This document shows positions 37,401 through 49,400 of a stretch of 64,000 nt of DNA, piece after piece. Both the position numbers and the translations under genes were made by a program. The notes beneath the pieces were generated by a model that did no database searches, was not told the DNA's origin, and saw nothing but the letters and a program-made list of their open reading frames with translations. Every line of letters begins with the position of its first letter. The first letter of the stretch is position 1. This DNA is from Manihot esculenta (taxonomy: Eukaryota > Streptophyta > Magnoliopsida > Malpighiales > Euphorbiaceae), in NCBI RefSeq assembly GCF_001659605.2, contig NC_035168.2, positions 14,042,862-14,106,861 of the forward strand, given 5' to 3'.

Positions 37401-40400
37401 TTTTTTTTATCAATCGCATGCCATCCTCCGTCCTTTATGGTGATATCCCTTATAACATTTTATTGAGCCATGTATCTTTGGTTGTACTTGTTTAGTTCGT
37501 GATGTTCGTCCACATGTTACTAAATTGGATCCCAAATCACTCAAATGTGTCTTTTTTTGCTACTCTCGACTTCAAAAAAAGTATCATTTTTTTCTCGTGA
37601 TCTTAATCGGTACCTTGTGTCTGCTGATGTAACATTCTTTGAGTCCACTCCGATCTTTTCGCCTTCATCTGTTTATCACATCCAGGGGGAGGAAGATGAT
37701 CTCTTATTAAACACTGTTCGCTCTCTGTCTCCTTAAATTCTTCCTGCACCTTCCACTATGTGCTAGGTCGCCCTCCCATTTTTCATGTTTATTCTAGATG
37801 CTTAGAAGACTCTTGACTCCGCTCCGCTACAAGCTTCTTTGTTGACAGACCCTACGCCCGCCGATCCTTCACCATCTGATTTGAATTTGCCCATTACTCT
37901 TCACAAAGATAAACGTACTTGTACTCATCCTATTTCGGCTTTTGTCTCTTAAGTCAATTATCCTCTTCTTCTCATTATTTTGCCACTGCTTTAGATTCTA
38001 TTTCAGTCCTCAAAACTATTCTTAAAGCTTTATCCCATCCTGATTAGCGTGCTGCAATGGAAGAGAAAACAATGGCCCTAGACAGTAATGGTACTTGGGA
38101 GTTGATGTCCTTGCCCCCAAGAAAGCGGGCTTTTGGGTGTTGTTGACTTATTTGTTGATCCTAACTGATTCTAGGGATATGATTTGATTTGATTAGGATC
38201 CTTAATTATCTCTGTAATTATTATTTGATTATTTGTTTCCTGTTTATATATAATTCTTTGTGTATAAATAGTCATGTAAACTAATTGTAAAGATTAAGAG
38301 TGAAATACAAGAATACTCTAAATTTTTCCAAAATTCTTCATAGTATCAGAGCTTTTTCCTGATTTTAGGGTTCAAATTCAATTTTTCCTCTTTAAGGTTT
38401 CAAAACCCTAGATCTACCTTTTTTGGTACTAACCCATCTAGGAGCTTTTCCTCCTCTCACCGCCGGCACCAGGAGAATCGTTGGACTGTCGTCGACCGAT
38501 CGCCCAGCCTCGATGCTTGAAAAGTCCGCACGTGAGGTTCACGCGCCTCCCCTTCCTAGCGCGTGTCCAATCGCTTCCCAGCACATGACCAATCGCCTGA
38601 CACTGCTTCGCCGCTCTGATCACTCTGGTGACAATTCTGACCACCTTTTCGACCTTCCCGTGCTGCTACTCGGTCTTTTGGTGAATTGATTGGGCTCTCT
38701 TGTGTGTATAACCTTGGGTACCTCCTATCCTTTCACAGTTCATAAATCTTTACCATGGTAGAAGGTAAAAGGGTCTCAATGGTAGAAGATAAAAAGGTCT
38801 CGATTACTAACTATGATTACTCATCCTCCGATGCCACATCTAACTTTGTAAAGTCAGGTAATACTTTCTCTCTTAATAATGTTCCATGGATTATCGATTC
38901 TGGTGCGAATAGACATATGACAGGCTCTTCTACAGGCTTTCTCAATTATTTTCCTTCTCTAACTAAAGATAGTGTCAGAATTGATGATGGCTCTTTTACT
39001 CCCATATCCGGAACAGGTCCTGTTATTTGCACATCCAACATTAAATTATCATTTGTCCTTCATGTTCCCCACTTTCCTGTCAACCTTTTATCTGTCAGTG
39101 CTATCACCAATGCCCTTAACTGTAAAATTGAATTCTTTCCTGATCATTGTGTTATTCAGGATCTTTGCACAGGAAAGAGAATTGGCAATGGTAGGCTGCA
39201 TGATGGCTTATATATGTTGGAGAGTGATCTAGGTTCTTCAATATCTCAAGCCTGTTTTGGAGAAAATAAGGATGTCAATCAGAAAATAATACAGTGGCAC
39301 AGGCGGTTAGGGTATCCATCATTTTTTGTCTTAGAAAAACTTTATCCTAATTTGTTTGCAAGAACTCAGTTTGATTCTCTATTTTGTGATGCTTAACACA
39401 CTAGAACATCCTATCCTTTGAGTCATAATAAAAGTCAAATTCCTTTTATGACTACTCATTCTGATGTTTGGGAGCCTACTCAAACTGTCTCCTTGTCTGG
39501 TAATCGATGGTTTGTCACCTTTATTGATTGTTGCACTCGAATGACTTGGGTCTATTTGATTAAAGCTAAAAGTGATGTCTTTTCTTGTTTTCAATCCTTT
39601 CATAAGATGGTTTGTACTCAATTTGATACTAAGGTGAAAATTTTGAGAACTGACAATGAAAGAGAATACATGGATAGTAGCTTTTCTGCTTATTTGGAGA
39701 GCAATGGGATAGTACACTAGACTAGTTGTCCTTATACTAGTGCTCAAAATGGCATTGCTGAGAGGAAAAATAGGCATCTATTGGAGGTAGCTCGATCTCT
39801 TATGTTCACCATGAATCTACCCAAAGCATATTGGGGAGATGCAATCCTTGTATTTGCTTATCTTATCAATATAATGCCTCTCAAGACCATTGACTTTACG
39901 AGTCCTTTAGAGGTTCTACAAGGGAAGAATTCATACATTATTCCACCAAAAGTATTTGGGTGTGTTTGCTTTGTCCATACTAGGACGGCAGGGAAATTGG
40001 ATCCCAAGGCCCTTAAATGTGTGTTTGTTGGGTATTCTCTGACACAAAAGGGATACAAGTGTTATCACCCTCCCTCTAGGAAATACTTAGTCAGCATGGA
40101 TGTTACCTTCCGAAAAACTGAACCCTACTTCAGTACCACCCACTCACCTCTTCAGAGGGAGAATAATGAGCAAGAAAAGGTGATCCTGAATTCTGTGATT
40201 CTGGATGATATGATTAAACTAGAGAGTTTGAGTTCTAGCAGACAGGGGAAGATGTCCAATCAGGGAGAAAGAATTGGTCGTTTGGACAAGCCAGATTTGA
40301 GAAGGTATTCGAGGAGAGACAAGGCAAAAGAAGCCATTATGCAATCTACTCAGAGTCAAGAATCTTCTTTTGGTGAGTTACACAGTCAAAAATCTTCTTC

Positions 40401-43400
40401 TCGTGAGTTACCCACAACTCTTGATTGCTCCAATGACTTAGACAAACCTATTGCACAAAGAAAAGGGGTCAGATCTTGTACTAAACACCCTATTTCTAAT
40501 TTTGTTTCTTATGAATCATTGTCTCCTTCCTATAGAGCCTTTGCCTTGTCTATTTCCTCTATGTCTATTCCACAGGATTGGAAGAGAGCTCTTACAAATC
40601 CTAAATGGAAGCAATGATTGAAGAGATGAAAGCATTAGCTAAAAATGAGACTTGGGAGCTTGTCAATCTCCCACCTAGGAAGAAACTCGTTGGCTGTAAG
40701 TGAGTGTTCACAGTGAAACACAAAGCTGATGGTACAATTGAATGGTTTAAGGCTAGATTGGCTGCTAAAGGATTCACCCAAACCTATGGAGTGGATTACC
40801 AAGAGACATTTGCCCCAGTTGTAAAAATGAACTCAATCAAAGTTCTGTTATCTTGCGCAGCCAACTTGGATTGGGACTTGCAACAGTTTGATGTGAAGAA
40901 AGCTTTCCTCCATGGAGATTTAGAGGAAGAAGTGTTCTTAAAAATTCCTCCTGGATTCGCTGATGAGAAGACATAAGGAAAGGTGTGCAGGCTAAAAAAG
41001 GCTTTGTATGGGATAAAACAATCTCCCAGAGCTTGGTTTGATAGGTTTAGCAGAGCCATAATGTCCTTTAGTTATCAACGAAGCAATACTGATCACACTC
41101 TGCTTATCAAACATCACAAGGGTAAGTGATCAGACCAAATTTAGACCATTTTATTATGTTGTTATTAATGTTAATTTACACTTTTTCTGCTTAATTCTGT
41201 GATTTTGATCTTATTTTGCAGAAAATGGTGTAAAGAGGTAATTTGGTGAAAATACTCTTAAAACTGCCTAAAATAGGATAAAGGAGAACAAGCATGTTTG
41301 CACAAGCCAAGTTGCAGCTGAAGAGGAGATAAATAATGAAAGTACATTCAGCAGAGTAATTTGAAATTCAAATTTCAAATCTTCAAGAAGTCTTTCCCTT
41401 ATTGAGGAAGCCAAATCTCAAGAAGATGCTCTTGCCTCCCAATGACTCAAAATTCAAAATTTAAAAGAGGACATTCAAAATTCAAAATTCAAAATTCAGC
41501 ATTCAAAATTCAAAATTCAATAGAAGGCTCCACCTCATCAAGGAAATCTAGGGCAACACCTTTCATCTATAAAAGGGCACATAAGGAGTCGCACGCTGCC
41601 CCCTTGGACTCTCTCCCCAATTCGGATTGAAGCAAGTCACCTCCTTCTCCAAGGCCAAGCCGCCGGCCACTCTTCTCCTTCTCCTCTTTCTTTTATTTTT
41701 TGTTTTGTTTCAGCCATGAGTGGCTGAAATCTCTTTTTCTAGTTGAAGATTAGGTAAAACTTTAGTTGTTTTATGGATTGGGAGATCTGAACATACATTA
41801 TTTATCTTTTGTTTTTCAATATTTATGCAATTTCATGCTTAATTCCATTATTGCTTTGTGGTTTAGATCAATAGGGCCCATTGATTCTTGATTGCAAGGT
41901 AATAATTTGTTAGTTTGGATAGTTTTAAATCCGTAATTGCTTGGATTATTCAAACACAAGTAACTCTTGGTGTAAAAACTAAGGAAATTGCATGATCTAG
42001 CAATATCACCATGTGTTTGGGTAGCTAGAATTAGGTCTCTCTATTTCTTAATGCAATTGACAGTTGTTAGATGCCAAAGGCCCAAGGATGTTCCTTGGCA
42101 ACTTGTTCATTAGTGATTAATTAGAGGATGTTCCCTAATTAATTTATGCTTAATGAGGGATATGGTGATGAGAAGCGTCTTCCACCTCCATAACTAATTT
42201 ATTGAATCAAACAAAGGAACTTAAGTGTCAATGATCAATCCCAGCAACTGAAGTGGATCCAATTCTTCAACTAGAGCTTTTCTCATTATTGAATTTCTTT
42301 ACTTTAATTATTTGATTTACTTTATTATTTTCAGTATTAGTTTAATTCAATCAATCTCAAAACCCCCCTTTTTATTTTACTTTCAGTTTATTTACTTGGT
42401 CTTGATAAGGAAAATAGGTAAGTATCAATTCCCTGTGGATTCGATCCTTTTGCCACTATCTACAGTTGTAAAATTGTTCATAACCAAAAAGGTTATTTTT
42501 GACCGGTTTCAACAACTGCACAGTCAGTAAGATCACCCTTCTTATTGTATATGTTGATGATACAGTGGTGACAGGTAATGACAAAGAGCAAATGGCTCAA
42601 CTAAAGAGGTTGTTGGCTCAGGAATTTGAAATCAAAGATGTAGGAAAACTGCAATATTTCCTAGGTATCAAGGTGGCTAGATCAGAAAAAGGAATTTTTA
42701 TCTCCCAAAAAAAGTACATTTTGGATCTTTTGGAAGAAACTGGTATGATGGGGTGTAAACCAGCAGAATCTCCCATTGAAAGTAATCACAAACTGGAAGC
42801 AGAAACTGGTGAGTCCGTGGATATTGGAAGATACCAGAGATTGGTAGGAAGGTTGATTTATCTCTCACACACTCGACCGAATATAGCCTATGCTGTTAGC
42901 TTAGTCAGCCAATTCATGCATGACCCTCGCGAGACTCATATGCAGGCTGTACTTCACATCTTAAGATACCTAAAGTCTGTGCCAGGGAAAGGGCATCTTT
43001 ACTCTAAACATAGTCACCTCCGAGTTGAAGTCTTTACAGATACAGATTGGGCAGAATCTTTCGATGACAGGAGATCTACCTCTAACAACTGCACAATTAT
43101 GGGAGGGAACCTTATCACCTAGAAGAGCAAAAAACAAAGTGTTGTTGCTCGGTTAAGTGCTGAAGTAGAATACAGAGCAATGACCTAAGGTGTGTGTGAA
43201 CTCTTATGATTACAGAAGTTATTGGAGAAGTTGAGGTTGCTCGAGAGAGACAAGATAACTTTGTATTGTGACAATAAAGCTCCTATAAGTATAGCACAAA
43301 ATCCAGTCTAACATGACCGGACGAAGCACATTGAAATTGATCGGCACTTCAATAAAGAAAAATTAACAGATAGTGTCTTGAGCCTAGTTCATGTGACTTC

Positions 43401-46400
43401 TACTGGGCAACTTGCATATATGTTTACTAAATGGCTCAACAACAAGATCTACCATAATCTGATTTGCAAGTTGGGCATGTGCGACATCTTTGCACTAACT
43501 TGAGGGGGAGTGTTGACTTATTTGCTGATCCTAACTGATTCTAAGGATATGATTTGATTTGATTAGGATCCTTAATTATCTCTGTAATTATTTTTTGATT
43601 ATTTGTTTCCTGTTTAGATATAATTCTTTGTGTATAAATAGTCATGTAAACCAATTGTAAAGATTAAGAGTGAAATATAAGAATACTCTAAATTTTTCCA
43701 AAATTCTTCAGGTGTAAATGGGCGTTTGCACTGAAAGTAAACCCTGATGGATCTGTTGCTCGCCTTAAGGCTCGTTTAGTGGTCAAAGCATGGTTTTAAA
43801 TCGCGGTCGCGGCCACGTTCGCGGTCGGGGTCGCGGGTAATGGAAACAGACCTATAACGGCCGTAACGTAACGGTAACGGCCTAGCGCTACGCAAATTTT
43901 TTAAAAAAATTTGCAAAGTTCATAAATAAAATGATATTGATTAGATTTAATTTAGAACAATGTATACAAATGCATAATAAACATAAATATATAAAATATA
44001 GATTATTTAACTTAAGTTAAATATCATATAGTTTAAAATAAGAAAAATCAACATAATCTTTATAGATTGAGTAAACTAATAGCTCAAAGTATAATTTTAA
44101 CTCAAAACTAACACTTTAATCCATAAAAACTTACAAAAAAAAAGGAAAAAAAAAACAACAATTAAAAACTAAAATAGATAAAATTTAACTAACTTTTTAG
44201 AAAAAATAAGCTTGGAAATAGAGTAGTTTATAATGGATCTAAGTTTATATGAGAAATATGCAAGGAAGTTTGAAAGAGAAAGGGAAGAGAAAACTTAAAA
44301 AATATAGTCTTTGAAGCTGCTGAAAAGTGTAGAAACTAATGAAAATGAGAATAGGGAGCAAAAAATAAAAGATATAAAAGAATTTTAATTATTGGTAACG
44401 GCCGTTACAGTTACGTAACGGTCGGTAACAGCCGTTACCGTTACGTAACGGCCGTAACGACCGTTACGCATGCAAATCAGGAGGGGCCGTTATATAACGG
44501 GATAACGGGTAACGGCCCCCCCAAAACCCATTACATAACGGTCGTTACGTAACGTAACGGCCGTTATTTAAAACCATGGGTCAAAGGTTATGCTCAAACT
44601 TATGGAGTTGACTATTCTAATACATTCTCTCCAGTTGCCAAGCTCACACCTGTTCAATTGTTTATTTCCTTGGCAGCTACACATGATTAGCCTTTGCATC
44701 AACTGGATATTAAAAATGCTTTTCTCTATGGTGACCTTAAGGAGGAGGTTTATATTGAGCAACCACCTGGTTTTGTTGCTCAAGAGGAGTTAGGCAAGGT
44801 TTCTAGACTTTGAAAATCCCTCTATGGCTTGAAACAGAGTCCTCGGGCATGGTTTGGTAGGTTTAATGAGGTGGTCCAACAGTTTGGAATGAAGATGAGT
44901 AAGTGTGATCACTCAGTGTTTTATAGAAATTCTGATAGTGGAGTAATTATGCTTGTAGTATATGTGGATGATATTGTTATTACAAGAAGTGACGTTGCTA
45001 CCATTACATCCCTAAAAGAATTTCTTAAAACACAACTTCATACAAAGATTTGAGCTTTTTGAAATATTTTTTGGGCATCGAAGTTATGCAGTATAAGAAA
45101 CGCATTTTCTTATCTCAAAGAAAATATGTTGGTAGAAACAGGAAAATTGGGTGCTAAGCCTTGTAGTGCACCAATGACCCCTAATCTTCAACTTACCAGA
45201 GAAGACAGTGAGTCATTTGCAGATCCTAAAATGTATAGAAAATTGGGTGCTAAGCCTTGGAGGATTAGACGTGGAAAAATAGTATAATCTGTGTGACACA
45301 TGTCCTGCTCCGATCATCTTCCTAGTACTTCAGTCCCGCACAACCACAATTTCAGCAGTAAAGATGACTGAATAGTGAAGATCTTTAGTCGATTTGCTAA
45401 TAGAGATTAGGTTATATAGACATTCAGGTGTCAATAAAACATTAGTCAAAGGGATAGAAGGAAGAAGATATAAATTACCTATCTCTTTTAACTTGAGTTT
45501 GTAAACCATTATCTAATGCGACTTTAGATGGTGCAGAAGATGAAACAAGAGTAGAGAAAATATTGAAATTACCAAAGATATAATCAGAAGTACCAGAGTC
45601 GAGGATCCATGAATTGATAGGTAAAGACTTGGTTATATAAGCAAAAGAGTTACTAGAATGAACAATGTTTAGAGAAGAATATTGCTGAGTAGCTCAAAAC
45701 TGTAGATATTCTCTATACACTGCTTCATTTAAAATGACTAAATTCAGTTTGGAACGTGAGTCTACTCTATTTGATTGGGCCATGTGAACTGTATTTACGG
45801 TTATCTGCTTCTGAGACATGTTGAGAGAGAGAGTTTGAAGAAAAGAACCTGCTTTAAGACATGACCAATAGTCTCAAAAGTACTGTTCACGAAGGATGGG
45901 TGAAGGAGAGCTGCGCAGGTGACTGGACCTAGTGGGCTGGAGTCGCCAACGTCGGACGAGTTTGGAAAAGGGTCACCGGCATGAAAAAGGTCATTGGAAT
46001 AAGGGTCACGTGCTGGCACGTGTACCGGATGCAGAAACAAAGTGGCGGTGCGTGGCAGCGTCTCTGGTAACGGCGCTTCAGGGAGGTGCTGATTGGAGAC
46101 CGGCAAGGCTGATGGCTTGGGTGGTGAGATTAACTGACTTCCAGAAAACCTCCAAATGAAACTGGCAGATCTACCAATCACAGATAGGCCAAGACACTTG
46201 GCTCTGATACCATGAAACAGTTATGGAAAAAAAAGAGAGAAAGATACTTGATTATTCCCCTCAAGCCAATTGGGGTATATATACTAGTTACAATAATAAA
46301 TTAATTTCCTAATTATAACCTAATCATATCCCAATCATATCACACAATCATATCTCTAATCATGCACACAATCACTGCAAATCTAGGCTATTTACAGAAA

Positions 46401-49400
46401 GTATCTCAACAGAAACAATGGAATTTCCTAAAGAAAAAAAAAACTAATGCTAATATTTTTTTCTAGAAAGAAATTAAATCCTAAGGCATATGTTAGCTCA
46501 AATTCTAAACTTCACTCTCAATCAACTATAGTTGCCTCATATAATTTTGTCAAAATAAGTAATGTTTTTCTCACTACTCCTGAAAAAATCTCTAGGTTAT
46601 AGATTTTGGAACAAACAAATGTATAATATTCTTCAATAAATTTTCAACTTATTTGTATGATCACAAATAAAGATTTTGTAATAGTGAATGGTTCCTAAAC
46701 TACAAATTTTGGAATATGTTCCATTAAATGTACTTCTACTATAAATTTATCTTTAATTTTGTGTTCTTAGATTTCCTATCAAAATTTTGTTTGTTTGCTG
46801 AATTATAGTTTATTAAAGCCTTTGATTGCAAAATTGAATTATTTATTTCCCACTCATTGCTTATTTCAAGATTTGAAAACAAGGAAAATGATTGATAGTG
46901 GTAGATTGCTAGATGGCTTGTATCTTCCGGATGACAATTATGGTTCCTCAAATTTTGGTAATAACTATGCTTTATTGGAAAGTGCTAATCAATAAATCAT
47001 CTAGTGGCATAAATAATCAGGATATCCATATTTTGTTTTGGTTTTACAATAGGTATATCCTATTTTTTCTAACACCAAATATTTTATTCTTCAATAAGTA
47101 AGAAGAGTTTGGTTCCTTTTAACCAAATTTAATTTATATGGGTCTATTCAAACAATTTCCCTAACAAGTTATAGATGATTTGTTACTTTTATTGATTATT
47201 AAACTAAATTAAGTTAGGTTCATTTCATGAAAGCTAAAAATAAAGTTTTATCTTACTTTCAACAATTTTAGGAAATGATTTTTATAGAATTTGATGCTAG
47301 GATTAAGATTCTAAGAATTGATAATGGAACAAAATATATAAATTGAGTCTTTCATGCATATTTATACTTTAATAGTAATATTGCATCAAAATTTTTTTTT
47401 GAATACTAATGCATAAAGGTTTTTCTTACTTTCAACAATTTCACTACATGATTTTTATATAGTTTGATGCTAGGATTAAAATTTTAAGAACTGATAATGG
47501 AACACAATACATTTGAGTCTCTCATGCATATTTAGACTCTAATAGTATATTATATCAAACTAGTTCTATAAATACTAGTGTACAAAATGAGGTGTCCAAA
47601 AGAAAGAATATACATTTACTTGAAGTAGCTTAATTTTTTAGGTTCACTATGAATTTTTCAAAACCTTAACAAGAGATGTTCTTCCTGTTACATATTGTTC
47701 CCATCAAAGATCCTTAGATGTGTTTGTTCTATTCATTCAATAAAGGTTAAGAAGTTAGAATCTAGAGAGCTTAAATAATCAAGAGATCCTAAAAATATAT
47801 CTCATTGGTTACTTTGATACTCAAACAAGATGTAAATATTATTACTCAACCTCATGAAAAATATTGTGAGTACGAATTTTACATTTAGAGAATTCAAATT
47901 TGATTCCCTCTTCTAGTCTACCTATTTAAGAGGAGATAAGAAGTGATGTGCCTCATCATGGACTGAAAAATGTCATTGCACAAGACTTTATATGGAGATC
48001 CAATCATTTAGAAAAGATCAAGTAAAATATAATATCACATGTTTAGAAAGCTAGAGATTGGAAGATGGAAAAAAGATTATACCTTTATTTTGTTAAATTC
48101 ATTGGTCCACTTTCAACTATTATTTGTTCATATTTGGAAGCTCAAAATTAGGAGTTTTTATTTTTATATTTTTTTTAATATCCTTTTACAATCCTGTATG
48201 AGTTAGGAGTCAACTTTGTATTTTTGACCACAAGATTCTCCTAGAAGAACATGGATTTTGACTAGCCACTATCATGGCTGAATTTGACTAATTATTCTAC
48301 TAATTCTTCAAGGATTTTAACAAGTCAATAATCTTAAAAGATTACTATAATCTTAGAAGATTTTGACTTGTAATTAATTAGGAATATTTGACTTTTCCTT
48401 TCCTATTTCTATTAGGATTTGTTAATATTTCTAGATTTATATTTATTTTTATTCCTAATTAGTTTTACTTTATATTTTTCTATTTATATTGTAACTATTT
48501 AGTTTCTTTTTAGTGATTTGGATATTGCCTATAAATAGGCATCCATATATAATGTTTTAAGAAGTTTTTGAATACTAACATAAGTTGATTGCTTTTAATT
48601 TTAATTCTTATCTACATTCTTGATTATAGTGAATTCTTTGACTTATCACCTTTGTGTGTGGCATCTACATTGGTTTATTGAGCTTCTTTTATGGCATCTT
48701 TGACTTATCAAATGTACTTCGATTACCACCCTTGTTATATTTCTTTGTGGCGTGTTCATACACTTATCAAAGGGGTTTTTGCAAGTTTATCATTCTTGTT
48801 TCTATCTTTCTTTAGTTTATAATTTATTCTTTTTTACATAAAAACCATAAGGAATTTGTGTTCCTTCGAGTTTCTAAGCTACCAATTGATCTTGTCAATT
48901 TGGTGTAGTTTAGGTACATCAAGAAGGAAGATGTGTTGTCTACTCTTATTCCTGTTCAAGATGCTCTAAGGAATAGGTTAAACCTTAATGAGGATGACAA
49001 GGAACAATCCCCCATAAACCTTAAGGAGATTGAATAGATTATTTATTGTTCCTACAACCATAAAAATTTTAGTTACTAGAAGATAGGTAATTCTACATCT
49101 TAAGAGTTGTTAGTGTGGGTGGATCTAAAAATTGATGAGTGTCATGCATGGAAAGAACCTAATGAATCTATAACATGGAGGATTTGCTCATGTATATATA
49201 TGCTAATGCTGATGCATGCAATTTGTTAGTATGCTGGAGTTGAGGGTCTATGTAAATAGTGACACTTGCCCTTAGTCAGAATCCAATTTTTGGTTTCAAT
49301 CAAATTAAAAGCGAACCTTGTTTCCCTTAGAGATATTTTCTACATGTTCTATCATTATATTAGTTGTATTACACCATTAACATGGAAAGTATTTTTGGAG

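Larger units (their letters stand above)
41127..42526 (+). mobile_element. G3: solo LTR, gypsy type, 1400 bp
   Basis: It runs from TGATCAGACCAAATTTAGAC to CAACTGCACAGTCA, with the direct repeat GTAAG at 41122-41126 and 42527-42531. No internal sequence flanks it. The 3' half matches G1 and G2 closely. The 5' half holds a variable part with AAAATTC repeats (41443-41520) where G2 has other repeats. It interrupts the J4 reverse transcriptase just before the catalytic motif. Confidence 0.93.
40618..43503 (+). pseudogene. J4 reverse transcriptase and RNase H, split by G3
   Basis: The first part ends [10 protein letters not shown] at 41121. The second part resumes after the solo LTR with [16 protein letters not shown], so G3 sits just before the catalytic YVDD. 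Stops fall near 40703 and 40974, and several are in RNase H (GGNLIT, stop, [14 protein letters not shown]). It ends [12 protein letters not shown] before the polypurine tract. The 3' part has a 207-codon open frame that begins inside G3 (42499-43122). Confidence 0.82.
38141..43710 (+). mobile_element. J4: copia with both LTRs, gag-less, split by a solo LTR
   Basis: The 200-bp LTRs at 38141-38340 and 43511-43710 differ at about six positions (3 percent). The direct repeat GGTGT is at 38136-38140 and 43711-43715. The primer site TAGTATCAGAGC follows the 5' LTR and the polypurine tract GAGGGGGAG precedes the 3' LTR. Without the 1.4-kb solo LTR G3 it is about 4.17 kb, some 0.8 kb shorter than J2, because the gag body is missing. 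It inserted into the reverse transcriptase of R3. Confidence 0.93.
34572..45261 (+). mobile_element. R3: long copia of the R family, interrupted by J4 and an hAT-like element
   Basis: The 5' LTR at 34572-34756 is followed by the primer site TGGTATCAGAGCC. Leader, gag, protease and integrase lie at 34757-38140. Reverse transcriptase continues at 43711-43798 and 44579-45261 after removal of J4 (target repeat GGTGT) and the hAT-like element (target repeat GGTCAAAG). The 3' end is lost where minus-strand K2 begins. The short repeat GAAAATTGGGTGCTAAGCC occurs twice near the break (about 45143 and 45239). It carries stops in all domains. Confidence 0.85.

Noticed and set aside
43799..44578. CG-rich arms as a CpG-island promoter
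   Set aside because: The same sequence occurs at 60995-61728 with inverted ends and 8-bp target repeats, so it is a transposon arm, not a host promoter.
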